Below are positions 16,160 to 25,700 of a stretch of DNA of 46,621 nucleotides, piece by piece. Source of the DNA: Gemmatimonadota bacterium. GTDB taxonomy: Bacteria; JAAXHH01. Under the pieces are notes generated by a model that was given only the letters and a program-made list of their open reading frames with translations, did not search any database and was not told the DNA's origin. A program made the translations under genes and the position numbers. Position 1 is the stretch's first letter. Every line of letters starts with the position of its first letter. The stretch is from the NCBI GenBank assembly GCA_026702745.1, contig JAPPBT010000007.1, positions 1 to 46,621 on the forward strand. Direction: 5' to 3'.

Positions 16160-16909
16160 CTACTCCGGCATGAAGAACTCGTACCTTTCCGGATCTCCGT
16201 AACCGTCGACCCACGTTTCCTTCAGGCCCTGGTTCTCCACGGCGGCCTTGACGATGAGCTTGTTGAACTGGCTGACGTTCTCCGAACCCATGTAGGTCTC
16301 CACGGGCATCCAGAAACACTCTTCGATCTCCGTGGCCTGCATCTCAATGATCTGGTGGAGCGGCTTTAACCGGCAGACGAAGTAGATGTCCGACTTGTCG
16401 TACCGGTAGCCGTGCCAATGGCGAAAGCAGACCAGGCCGTCGAAGCGGGTCGGCACGCCCGTTTCCTCGAACACTTCCCGGACGACGCCCTCGGCCAGGT
16501 GCTCCTCTGGCTGCAGCGCGCCGCCAGGCAGCTTGTAGTACGGCGCGCGTCCCCCGCGAAATCGCTCGCAGACCACGAGCAGTTCGTTCTTCTCGTTGAT
16601 CACCACGCCGCCGGCGCCGATGTAATGGGTCGCGTACAGCGGTACGAAGGCGTCTTTCGCCAGGCGGAGCGTCAACATCAGGTAATCGGTGGTACTGTGA
16701 TGGAACACGCTTCCCGCGTCCACCAGCGCGGGAATGAGAAATGCGCGGTCCAGCGGGACTTTGAACCAGGCGACCTGGAGATCCTCTCCCTTCCACGTCC
16801 GTATCGAAAGGTCCAGGCGCTCCCTGAATCCGTCCGGGTTGTCCGGCAGGGCGCCTGAGTCGACTTCCACGCCGTGGAATCGGTTGCGCTCCCCCTCGAT
16901 GACGGTCAT
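16160..16909 (-). CDS. Nudix hydrolase with NUDT6/plant-type N-terminal domain
   Basis: The 249-residue protein carries a complete Nudix box at about residues 130-152 (GG...REVFEETGV), which hydrolyses nucleoside-diphosphate-linked compounds with magnesium. Residues 1-95 resemble the pre-Nudix domain of animal NUDT6 and plant NUDX proteins (VPLDRAFLIPALVDAG, FHHSTTDYLMLTLRL), unusual among short bacterial Nudix enzymes. Substrate is open: ADP-ribose, NADH or CoA derivatives are handled by plant relatives. AAGGAGAG five bases upstream sets the ATG. An inverted repeat lies between it and the peptidase gene upstream. Confidence 0.87.
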   Translation of the reverse strand: MTVIEGERNRFHGVEVDSGALPDNPDGFRERLDLSIRTWKGEDLQVAWFKVPLDRAFLIPALVDAGSVFHHSTTDYLMLTLRLAKDAFVPLYATHYIGAGGVVINEKNELLVVCERFRGGRAPYYKLPGGALQPEEHLAEGVVREVFEETGVPTRFDGLVCFRHWHGYRYDKSDIYFVCRLKPLHQIIEMQATEIEECFWMPVETYMGSENVSQFNKLIVKAAVENQGLKETWVDGYGDPERYEFFMPE

Positions 16910-16952
16910 GAAGCTCTCCTTGCCGAGTCGGGTCGGGTCCGTCGGGCCAGGC

Positions 16953-16983
16953 CTACATGCAGCTGGACCTTGCCCGCATGTAG
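16953..16983. other. Inverted repeat between M3 peptidase and Nudix genes
   Basis: CTACATGC at 16953-16960 and GCATGTAG at 16976-16983 are perfectly complementary with a 15-base spacer. Both genes run on the minus strand, so in the transcript it follows the peptidase stop. No T-run follows, so an intrinsic terminator is unlikely; an operator or RNA hairpin is possible. Confidence 0.5.
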
Positions 16984-17007
16984 CATGGCGCGTCCACCCG
17001 ACACCGG

Positions 17008-18810
17008 CTAGTTCAACACGGCCCGGCTCTCGGCCACGCTTACCTTCAACTGATCCAGCACGCCTTCCAACCCCCGTATGGCATCCGACCAGAACTCGGG
17101 TTCCGTGAGTTCGATGCCTATGGTCTTCCGCACCACGTTTTCCGCCGTATCGCTGCCGGTCAGCTTGAGGTACTGCTCGTATCTCGGCAGGAAATCCGGA
17201 CCTTCCTTCTCATACTGCGCGAACAGGCCCCGGCTGAGCAGGTACCCGAAGGTATAGGGGAAATTGTAGAAGGTGGTGTCCGTGATGTAGAAATGGAGCT
17301 TGGACGCCCAGAAATAGGGATCGCCGCCCTCGGGGTCCAGCACGTCGCCGAGCACGCGGCGCTGGGTATCGACCATCATCTCTTTAAGCCTGCTCACGCC
17401 GACTTCGCCGTCCGCCCGTTCTTCATGAAAGGCCTTTTCGAATTCGAAGCGCACCGGGATGTCCATCAGGTAGGTCGCGCCGTCGCTGGCCTCCAGGTTC
17501 AGCAGGTAGGCCCTGGTTTCGGCGCTTACGCCCGGTTCCTCCAGCAGGCCCCGCATGAGCAGCATCTCGCCGAAGGTGGAAGCGGATTCGGCCAGGGTCA
17601 TGGGGTAGGCGCGGTTCAGCGTGCGTTCTCCCCGCATCAGATGTCCGTGAAAGGCGTGTCCCAACTCGTGGGCCAGGGTCAACACGTCACCCATGCTGTC
17701 GTTATAGGTCATGTAGACCCGGGACTCTTTCGTCAGGGGAGATCCCGTGCAGAAAGCGCCGGGACGCTTGCCCGGCCGGGGCGACCAGTCGATCCACTTC
17801 TGCTCGAAGGTCTCGTTCGTGTAGTCCGCCAGTGCGGGATATCCGGCAGCGAAAGCCCGATGCACCAATACCCTCGCATCTTCCCAGGAAGGTTCGTACT
17901 GGTGCTCCACCGTCAAAGGCGCCGAGAGGTCGTACCAACCCAGTGTGTCGCCGCCCATGAGGTGCGCCTTGTACGCCAGGATATCGCGGGCTACGTCGAT
18001 TTCCGCGAACACCGCTTCGAACATGGCGTCCAGCGTCTCGCGAGAAATGGCCGCCTGGAAGAGGGCCTTGTCCAGGATATGGTCCATGCCGCGATGGCGG
18101 TACAGGGTCAACCGCGTGCCTCCGATGGCGTTCAACGCGGCGGCCGGCACGGTCTCGATCGACGTCCAGGCTTCGTTGCCCCCCTCGAAGGCGGCGCGGC
18201 GCACGCGGCGGTCCGGGTGTTCCATCAGGGCGCGGCGCTGCGACATGGGCACCTGCTCCCGCCGGCCGTCGGGATAGGCCATCTCGAAAGTCAGCTTGCC
18301 CGAGATCCTGTCGTATAGCCGTCCCCAGGCCTCGATCCCGTCCACGCCCAGGTCCGATGCCAGGTGTTCCTCCTCCGTGGACATGGTATGCCGGGACTGT
18401 TCCCTGATCCGGGTAATGCGGTACCGGGCGTCCCGGAGTGCGGGGCGGGAAATGAAAGTTTCGAATACCTCGCCGGCAGGGGACTTGAACCCCCGCTGAA
18501 GTTCCACGAGGATCTTGGACAGCCGGGCGTCCAGCAGGCTCAATGCCCCTTCCTCCGCGGCGTAATCCTCATTGTTCGCGTCCGCGGAGGTTATGCAGGA
18601 AACGTAGGAGCCCAGGTGCCGCAACCGGGTGACGGTGTCTTCGAAGGACAGGACGATGCGCTCCCATACTTCCAGGTTGCCGGGATTCAGGGCGGCCGTG
18701 CCCGAGGCATCGGTCAGCAAAGCGTCCAGATCGTCCCGGAGATCGGCCTTGAAACGGCGCATCTCCGGTCCGTCGAATGCGGGAAAGTAAGCAGCCAGAT
18801 CCCAATCCAT
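17008..18810 (-). CDS. pepF: Oligoendopeptidase F (peptidase family M3B)
   Basis: The 600-residue zinc metallopeptidase cuts oligopeptides of moderate length in the cytoplasm. The active-site helix HELGH starts at residue 381 (AHELGHAFHGHLM), with the third ligand expected in LAESASTFGEML some 28 residues on, as in M3 enzymes. Length fits PepF. The frame stays open for 109 more codons upstream, but that extension is Arg/Pro/Gly-rich, overlaps the D-aminoacylase gene and is clearly a shadow; the ATG at 18810 begins the typical MDWDLAAYFPAF. It starts 20 bases after the D-aminoacylase stop, so the pair forms a peptide/N-acyl-amino-acid catabolic operon. Confidence 0.92.
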   Translation of the reverse strand: MDWDLAAYFPAFDGPEMRRFKADLRDDLDALLTDASGTAALNPGNLEVWERIVLSFEDTVTRLRHLGSYVSCITSADANNEDYAAEEGALSLLDARLSKILVELQRGFKSPAGEVFETFISRPALRDARYRITRIREQSRHTMSTEEEHLASDLGVDGIEAWGRLYDRISGKLTFEMAYPDGRREQVPMSQRRALMEHPDRRVRRAAFEGGNEAWTSIETVPAAALNAIGGTRLTLYRHRGMDHILDKALFQAAISRETLDAMFEAVFAEIDVARDILAYKAHLMGGDTLGWYDLSAPLTVEHQYEPSWEDARVLVHRAFAAGYPALADYTNETFEQKWIDWSPRPGKRPGAFCTGSPLTKESRVYMTYNDSMGDVLTLAHELGHAFHGHLMRGERTLNRAYPMTLAESASTFGEMLLMRGLLEEPGVSAETRAYLLNLEASDGATYLMDIPVRFEFEKAFHEERADGEVGVSRLKEMMVDTQRRVLGDVLDPEGGDPYFWASKLHFYITDTTFYNFPYTFGYLLSRGLFAQYEKEGPDFLPRYEQYLKLTGSDTAENVVRKTIGIELTEPEFWSDAIRGLEGVLDQLKVSVAESRAVLN

Positions 18811-18830
18811 GTATCTACAACGCGTCCTTC

Positions 18831-20375
18831 CTATCCCCTGCTCAGGACCTGGCCCGGGCGGTGCGCCGTGGGCTCGTGGTTTTCGATGACCGGAAGGCCG
18901 TTGACGAAGACGTGGGGAATGCCGTCGGGAGGCTGAATCGGCGCTTCGAAGGTAGCCCGGTCGGCCACGGTCTGCGGATCGAAGACGACCACGTCCGCGG
19001 GTGCGCCTTCGCGCAGCACGCCCCGGTCTTTCAGCCGGTAACGTTCTGCCGGAAAGCCGCTCATCTTGTAGACAGCCTCTTCCAGGGACAGCAGCTCGCG
19101 CTCCCGGACGAATTTCCGGAGCATCTGCGCGAAACACCCCTGTCCCCGGGGATGGGGATGGGTGCAGTCATATACGCCGTCGCTGGCGACCATCATGAGG
19201 GGATGGGGCGCCGTCCGGTTCAGCACGGCGTCGACTTCCGCTTCCGGCGCCGGCCAGAACATGACGAAGGCCTGGATGCCGTCTTCATCGAGCACGAGGT
19301 CGTAGGCGAATTCCTCGTTCGTCTTGTTCACGCTCCGCGCGGCCTCGCCCAGGGTCATCCCCGCGAATTTGCCTGAACGAGTATAGCCGATGTACTGGCG
19401 ATCAGCCAGGTTCGTCGACTTCAGATACTCGAGGGCCTTGCGACGGGTATCCGGCTGGCGCATCCGCTCGAGCACTTCGTCGGGACTGCCCGTCTGGACC
19501 CACATGGGCAGTTGCATGGTGATATGGGTCATGCCGGCCGGGTAGAGATAGGATTCGAAAGTGATGTCCACCCCGTCTTTCACGGCCTGATCCAGGATCC
19601 GACCCGACATGTCGTCGACGCGCTCGTGGGATACATGCACGGGAATGCCGCTGGCCCGGTGCAGGTCGATGATCTCCTGCCAGGCCCGTTCCCGCCCCAG
19701 GATCTGGTACCGCAGGTGAGCGGCGTAGAGCCCGTCGTACTCCACGGCCACCTTGCAAAGCGCTACCAGCTCCTCGAAGGGCGCGTTGGCGCTGGGCTGG
19801 TAGTCCAGTCCCAGGCAGAGGCAGCCGGCGCCGGCTTCCAACCAGGCGCGGGTCTCCGCTTCCATGACCTTCAGCTGGTCTGGCGTGGGTGGCGATGGGT
19901 CCCAGCCCATGGCCTTGACACGTACGGCGCAGTGCGGCACCTGGGGATACACGTTAGCGGGTGAGCGGCCCGGAAAGAGGTCCAGGTAGGACGCTATGGT
20001 GGGCCAGTTGACCGGCTCCAGGGGCTCGCCGTAGGCGAACTGCGTGTAATGCCAGAGCGGCAGGGCCTCTTCGCGCGGCAGTCCGGCCCAGCCGAAACCG
20101 TCCGGCGCCAGCAAATGGGTCGTCACGCCCTGCCGGAGTCCGCCCATCTGGTCCCGTCCGCCCAGCAGGGAATTCTCGGAGTGAACGTGGACGTCGATGA
20201 AGCCGGGACACACGACATGGCCGCCGGCGTCGATCGTCCGGGCGGTCTCGGCATCCGCCAGATCGCCGATCCCCGCCACACGTCCGTCCTGTATCCCAAC
20301 GTCCGCGCGGTACCGATCGGTCCTGCCTGTACCATCGATTACCTCACCACCGTGAATGACGACATCGAAGGCCAC
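18831..20375 (-). CDS. N-acyl-D-amino-acid deacylase (D-aminoacylase) family amidohydrolase
   Basis: The 514-residue amidohydrolase shows the composite N-terminal beta-sandwich (VVIHGGEVIDGTG), the metal motif FIDVHVHSE (His63, His65), a HVSHER segment with further ligands, and the C-terminal KDRGVLREGAPADVVVFD. This order is typical of D-aminoacylases and N-acyl-D-glutamate deacylases, which release D-amino acids from N-acyl forms, though some members act on dihydropyrimidine-like rings. The GTG at 20375 follows GGAGG by five bases; a nearby ATG at 20379 is out of frame. It belongs with pepF immediately downstream. The flavoprotein fragment at the window's left edge, if once intact, would have acted on such amino acids. 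Confidence 0.85.
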   Translation of the reverse strand: MAFDVVIHGGEVIDGTGRTDRYRADVGIQDGRVAGIGDLADAETARTIDAGGHVVCPGFIDVHVHSENSLLGGRDQMGGLRQGVTTHLLAPDGFGWAGLPREEALPLWHYTQFAYGEPLEPVNWPTIASYLDLFPGRSPANVYPQVPHCAVRVKAMGWDPSPPTPDQLKVMEAETRAWLEAGAGCLCLGLDYQPSANAPFEELVALCKVAVEYDGLYAAHLRYQILGRERAWQEIIDLHRASGIPVHVSHERVDDMSGRILDQAVKDGVDITFESYLYPAGMTHITMQLPMWVQTGSPDEVLERMRQPDTRRKALEYLKSTNLADRQYIGYTRSGKFAGMTLGEAARSVNKTNEEFAYDLVLDEDGIQAFVMFWPAPEAEVDAVLNRTAPHPLMMVASDGVYDCTHPHPRGQGCFAQMLRKFVRERELLSLEEAVYKMSGFPAERYRLKDRGVLREGAPADVVVFDPQTVADRATFEAPIQPPDGIPHVFVNGLPVIENHEPTAHRPGQVLSRG

Positions 20376-20394
20376 GCATTCCTCCAGTCAGGGT

Positions 20395-20440
20395 TGTCTG
20401 TCAGGTTTTGTCTATCAGGTCTTGTCTATCAGGTCTTGTC
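20395..20440. repeat. 14-base tandem repeat, 3 copies, over the SMP-30 stop codon
   Basis: Units at 20395-20408 (tgtctgtcaggttt), 20409-20422 and 20423-20436 (both tgtctatcaggtct). The last contains the stop codon (20429-20431, minus strand) of the lactonase, so its final codons have been copied twice beyond the gene. The array fills the 53-base gap to the D-aminoacylase start. Confidence 0.9.
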
Positions 20441-21343
20441 CGGCCACGGAAAACGGGCCTTGTATTCTGGTTTCCCCTGGATGTCCTGGCGCACGCGGAA
20501 CAGTCCGCCGCCGCGGTAATGCTCGCCATATGCCTGCCAGTCGTAGTCCTTCGGATCGAGGGGTGAGCCGGGTTCCAGCGAAGTCCCGGCGGTTGTTACG
20601 TAGATGTCCGTCAGGTCATTGCCGCCGAACATGACGCTCGAAGTCTGGATCGCCGGCAGCGCGATGCGCCGCTCCTCCACGCCGACGGGGTCGAACCGGA
20701 CGATGCATCCGTCGAACCAGACGGCCGTCCAGACGAATCCCTCGGCGTCCACCGTCATCCCGTCCGGAACCCCCGCGGTATCGGGCAGCTTGACGAAATC
20801 GCGCCGGTTGGAGACGGAACCGGTCGTCCGGTCGTAATCATAGGCGTAGATCGTCCGCACGGCGGAATCGGTGTAGTACATGATCGATTCGTCCGGCGAG
20901 TACCCCATGCCGTTGCTGCACCCGATCCCTTCTTCGATGACTTCCACGGTGCCGTCCGGGTCGAAACGGTACAGCTTCCCCAGGCCGTCGTCGATCAGGG
21001 AGCCGGCGAACATCCGCCCGCCGGGATCGGCCGTCACGTCGTTGAATCGCAGCGGTTCTCCTTCATGGATCTCGTCGAAAACGCGCACCCACTCGTCGTC
21101 CGACTTCCATAGCACGACCCCGTCCCAGATGCAGGCCACAAGACCTCCGTATTCGTTGAAGGCGAATCCACCGACATTGAAGCCGTCGTGCACCTGGCGA
21201 TTCTGGTTCGTGGCTGGGTCATAGGTGAAGAACCGGCCGGTCCGGATATCGGTCCAGATCAGCGTTCTGCTGTCCGGATCCCAGACCGGTCCCTCGCCCA
21301 CCATAGCCTCGACTTCCGCGATCTTCTCAATGGTCGCCATCAT
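20429..21343 (-). CDS. SMP-30/gluconolactonase-family lactonase
   Basis: The protein (304 residues) is a six-bladed beta-propeller of the SMP-30/LRE family. Key segments are EGPVWDPDSRTLIWTDI (metal-binding Glu), RFNDVTADPGGRMFAG (Asn/Asp), CSNGMGYSPDESIMYYTDS (Asn) and GVPDGMTVDAEGFVWTA (Asp), the calcium or zinc site that opens aldonolactones. The ATG at 21343 is chosen since CGGAG lies seven bases upstream; an earlier in-frame ATG at 21379 lacks one. A well-formed promoter lies at 21469-21497. Lactone hydrolysis would feed the DgoD-like dehydratases of this region, although the immediate neighbours are peptide-catabolic. Confidence 0.88.
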   Translation of the reverse strand: MMATIEKIAEVEAMVGEGPVWDPDSRTLIWTDIRTGRFFTYDPATNQNRQVHDGFNVGGFAFNEYGGLVACIWDGVVLWKSDDEWVRVFDEIHEGEPLRFNDVTADPGGRMFAGSLIDDGLGKLYRFDPDGTVEVIEEGIGCSNGMGYSPDESIMYYTDSAVRTIYAYDYDRTTGSVSNRRDFVKLPDTAGVPDGMTVDAEGFVWTAVWFDGCIVRFDPVGVEERRIALPAIQTSSVMFGGNDLTDIYVTTAGTSLEPGSPLDPKDYDWQAYGEHYRGGGLFRVRQDIQGKPEYKARFPWPDKT

Positions 21344-21468
21344 GGCATTGCTCCGGTTGAACAAACTCGAAGGCAGCACAAGACGTGCCGCTTATCTGTG
21401 TCGTGCAACTTCACTGTAATGTACGCGTGCGATACCGCCGAGGAAGGTCGTTTCGGCGGGATTGCAAG

Positions 21469-21497
21469 TATATAATCCAAAAGATGACACGGGTCAA
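21469..21497 (-). promoter_or_regulatory. Candidate sigma-70 promoter of the SMP-30 gene
   Basis: On the minus strand TTGACC (21492-21497) and TATATA (21469-21474) are separated by exactly 17 bases. The leader to the ATG at 21343 would be about 120 bases. Confidence 0.6.
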
Positions 21498-21570
21498 GGC
21501 GGGACATGGGTATAAATCCGGAGGGACTGAAGTGGTATTCTCGGTACACGTTTGGCGAGACGTCCTGGAC

Positions 21571-21600
21571 TTGCGTAAAGGCTGCTTGACGGACTATATT
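21571..21600 (+). promoter_or_regulatory. Possible promoter of the TIM-barrel-like gene
   Basis: TTGCGT (21571-21576) and TATATT (21595-21600) lie 18 bases apart, about 100 bases before the ATG at 21698. The 354-base gap 21344-21697 therefore looks like a divergent promoter region; nothing else is apparent in it. Confidence 0.35.
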
Positions 21601-21697
21601 AACGGTGGTACCACACGTTGTCCTGTTGCTGCGCGAGCACCTACATTGGTCATTACTATCCATTTGAATCTGCGGTTTCTGACGTACGAGTTCAGTC

Positions 21698-22705
21698 ATG
21701 CAATCCTACCTGGAAGGCTGCGGCGTACCCACGACACGGATCGGCCAGGCCGAGGTACCCCGCCTGATCATGGGGATCCACCCCTACGACGGCTGTTCCT
21801 ATCAAAATAAGGCGCGGGACGCGAAGAATTACCGCACCTTCAGCCGCGTCCAATCGGTAGCCGAAGTGCTGCGATATGCCGTGGAAGAAGGCGGCATCAC
21901 GGCCGTCCAGGTGGACCACATGCTGCCCGAACTCGACCGGCTGCACCTGCAGGCCATCTGGGAAACCGAGCAACAGACCGGCACTCAGATGGGCATGGTG
22001 GCCTATATCTTGATCCCTGTTACGCTGGACGGTGAAATCGTTTCGTACTCAGACCGCGCGCATTCGACCTTCTACGGCTGCAATGAAGCCCTTGCCGGCC
22101 AGGCCTTCCGCGATCATTTCCACCGCGACGAAATCATCCGCTACAACCTGGGCGACACCTTCGACGGGATCGTTACCCCGGAGACCGTGCCGCCGTACAC
22201 CGAAGCAGACGCCGCCCGTTTCGAGATCGACTACAGCGTCCTGGAGCAGTACCTGGGTTTCTTCGCGGGGTGCGATATACTCGTCGCCGATCCGGGCGCC
22301 GAAATCGACCTGCTCGCCATGACGGGGCGCTTCGACCTGATCCGCGAGTACCTGGGGTTCTTGCGAGAACGCTTCGACACCGTGATCACCAGCGTCCACC
22401 ACGCCGGGGTCACGCTGCCGCTGCTCGAGGCTGAGAACATCCCCGTCGACGGCTACCTCACCACGGTCAACGCCCCGGGCACCTTCATGTTTCCCACGCG
22501 CGACGTGGCCATAGACGCCATCAGACAGGCTGCTAAGCCCGTCATCGCCATCAAGCCGATGGCCGGCGGCCGTTACCTCGGACAAAAGGCGTTCGAATAC
22601 GTCTTCAACGAGATCGGCGTATCGGCCTCGATGTTCGGAATGGGAACCCTGGACCAGGTCCGCGAGACCACGCATGCCGCCCGCGAGGTGCTGGGCGCCG
22701 CCTGA
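21698..22705 (+). CDS. Unidentified protein, possibly TIM-barrel (aldo-keto-reductase-like C-terminus)
   Basis: I do not firmly recognise this 335-residue protein. Its alternation of strands and helices (VPRLIMGIHPYDG, ITAVQVDHMLPE, MGMVAYILIPVT, DTVITSVHHAG, KPVIAIKPMAGG) suggests a TIM barrel. The end, GMGTLDQVRETTHAAREVL, resembles the C-terminus of bacterial aldo-keto reductases where the cofactor phosphate is held, but the Asp-Tyr-Lys-His tetrad is not evident. The early segment GCSYQNKARDAKNYRTFSRV, with several basic and aromatic residues, may bind a phosphate. No signal peptide or membrane segment. Codon use is that of the high-G+C surroundings, unlike the helicase that follows 27 bases later. 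Confidence 0.65.
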   Translation: MQSYLEGCGVPTTRIGQAEVPRLIMGIHPYDGCSYQNKARDAKNYRTFSRVQSVAEVLRYAVEEGGITAVQVDHMLPELDRLHLQAIWETEQQTGTQMGMVAYILIPVTLDGEIVSYSDRAHSTFYGCNEALAGQAFRDHFHRDEIIRYNLGDTFDGIVTPETVPPYTEADAARFEIDYSVLEQYLGFFAGCDILVADPGAEIDLLAMTGRFDLIREYLGFLRERFDTVITSVHHAGVTLPLLEAENIPVDGYLTTVNAPGTFMFPTRDVAIDAIRQAAKPVIAIKPMAGGRYLGQKAFEYVFNEIGVSASMFGMGTLDQVRETTHAAREVLGAA

Positions 22706-22732
22706 TCGGAGCTGCTGCGAATCGCATCGAAC

Positions 22733-25700
22733 ATGGACTCCTCCTTACTCCCTCGCTGTCTCTCTCTTGATCTCGAAGTAAACAAAAAAAGCGGACGTAT
22801 TCGTTCATTTGCTGCAGTGCGTCCCGGTGTCGATCAAACTCTGATCTTCGAACGGGGCAGTTTAGACTCGGCTCTGGCGAAGCTTGACGATTTCGCCGGA
22901 ACTGCGGATTTTCTGATTGGACACAACCTTATCGATTTCGATGTTCCACATCTCCGGGCTGTAAAACCGGATCTTGCCGTGTTGAGTTTACCGGCGGTGG
23001 ACACATTATGGCTCAACCCTCTTGCCTTTCCCCGCAATCCCTATCACCACCTCGTCAAACACTATCAGAATGCTCAACTGAAACGAGGTAGAGTAAATAA
23101 CCCCGAACTGGATGCCCGTCTTGTTTTAGAAGTCTTAAGTAACCAATACAACGCATTTCAAAACTTGTCCCCTGAATTGCTTGCCGCCTGGCATTACCTG
23201 ACTTCCATAGATTCCAATGGTACGGGTTTTGAGGACGTTTTCACCGACATACGCGGTGCAGAACTGCCAACCCGTGCGGCGGCGTTTGAGGCGATCCAAA
23301 ATCAGCTAGACGGAAACGCATGCGCGAACCACGGTCAAAGGGTTCTGAACCAGGAAAATCCCAATGGATGGTCCCTTGCTTACGCTTTGGCCTGGTTGTC
23401 GGTATCGGGAGGTAATTCGGTAATGCCGCCCTGGGTACGACACCAGTTTCCGCAAGCCGGTGAATATGTACGGTTACTCAGGGACACACCCTGCGGCAAA
23501 TCGGACTGTGACTGGTGCGGCGAAAGACACGATCCTCGAAAGGAACTTAAACGATGGTTCGGTTTTGACGAATACCGTCCAGATCCAAAGGACGATGATG
23601 GTCGTCCCATGCAACAGGTCATCATTGAAGAAGCAATGTCCCGTCGACACTTATTGGGCATTCTGCCCACCGGAACGGGCAAATCCCTCTGCTATCAGAT
23701 ACCCGCTTTGTCTCGCTATGACAAGACCGGCGCCCTAACTGTTGTGATCTCCCCATTAGTCGCACTCATGGAAGATCAGGTGTCGGGCCTGGAGGCACAG
23801 GGTGTCGGTTCGTGCGTGGCCGTTAACGGACTGTTGAGCCTGCCGGAACGGAATGATGCACTTGATCGCGTTCGTTTTGGCGATGCAGGACTCCTGCTCA
23901 TTTCACCAGAACAACTGCGCAGCACCGCGGTCCGGCGCGTGATCGATCAGCGTGAGATCGGAGGATGGGTATTGGATGAAGCCCACTGCCTTTCAAAGTG
24001 GGGACACGACTTCCGGCCGGACTACCGTTACGTGGGACGATTCATACGTGAAAGAGCCGGAAAGCAGTCGATACCTCCTGTAATGTGCTTGACCGCAACA
24101 GCCAAACCCGATGTAGTGGCGGACATCAAACAGCATTTCAAAGATGAACTAGGTATCGAATTGAAGGTCTTTGACGGCGGCACCCATCGCACCAATCTCA
24201 GATTTACGGTAATCCCGACAACTGGCGGAGAGAAGTTCGCGCACATTCATCACATTTTGACATCAAACTTGCCTCAAGATAAGCCTGGCGGCGCGATCAT
24301 ATATTGTGCGTCGCGGCGTCAGACCGAAGAAATCGCGGAGTTCCTTCAGGACAAAGAAACTACGGCTGACTTCTTCCATGCAGGGCTGCCTCCGGAGACC
24401 AAGAAGGACGTACAGCATCGCTTTACCGGTGGTAAGTTGCGTGTGGTTACTGCGACGAATGCATTCGGCATGGGAATTGACAAACCGGACGTCAGGCTGG
24501 TTATCCACGCAGACATTCCAGGGTCGTTAGAGAACTACCTGCAGGAAGCTGGTCGCGCCGGGCGTGACCGTCAGGAAGCACTTTGCGTGCTACTGTATTC
24601 TACGGATGACATCGAAAGGCAATTCGGGCTGTCGGCGCGGTCAAGACTTACTCGACAGGAAATCCATGGCGTACTCAGGTCACTTCGTAACCTGGACCGA
24701 AAGAAGCGATTGCATGGCGAAGTCGTGGCCACACCCGGCGAGATACTTGGCGAGGATGATGAGAAGGTATTTGAAAGAGACTCTACCACAGACGATACCA
24801 AGGTACGGACGGCCGTCTCATGGCTTGAAGAGGCGGTCCTATTGACCCGAGAGGAAAACAGAGTGCAGGTCTTTCCTTCGTCGTTGAGGGTGGATTCTGT
24901 CGAGGAAGCACAAAGTCGATTATCAAAATTGAGTATCGCCGAAGACTATCGAAAAAGACTGCTTAGCATCGCCGAGACACTGATCGATGCGGACCCGGAC
25001 GAAGGTATATCTACCGACGAACTCATGGGAATCTCCGGTTTAAGTGCCGCAGCAGTTCGCAGCGCCATGTACGACCTGGAACGGGTAGGCATCGCCAGCA
25101 ACGATACTGCACTCACTGCCTTTGTGCATTCAGGCGTGGTCAGATCGTCGCAGAAGCGGTTCAATGAGGCTACCGAGTTGGAAACCAAACTGATCTCACA
25201 GATGCGTGAAACAGCCCCTGATATTGAAACAGGGGAAAGGTGGCCACTTCATTTGCGTGTTGCCTCAGAACTACTGAGAGACAATGAAGTTGAAAACCCG
25301 CTCCCTGAACGTATTTGGCGCATACTCCGAAGTATCGCCTTCGACGGACGCGGCGAAGGCGGGGACGGTGGCAGCCTAGGCGTAAGACGCACGAACATGG
25401 ATACCGTGCAGGTGACGTTAAAGCGCCCTTGGTCTAAGCTGGAGGAACTTGCTTTAAGAAGGAGAAACGGAGCAAAGAGTTTACTGGAAAGCCTGCTTTC
25501 AGGTCTCCCAGCCGGAAGACATGGCACCGATCTACTCGTCGAAACTACGCTGGGCAAGCTATTGGCCGCGATTACTTCGGACCTTTTTCTTGAGAGTAAG
25601 AAGCCGGAGAAGCTGCTGGACCGTGCGCTCCTCTGGCTACATGAGCAGGAGGTCATTCGCCTTCACAAGGGCCTTGCGGTATTCCGCCCCGCCATGACCA

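Noticed and set aside
18811-19137. N-terminal extension of oligoendopeptidase F by 109 residues
   Set aside because: It overlaps the D-aminoacylase gene on the same strand in another frame, is Arg/Pro/Gly-rich, and the family start is reached at 18810.
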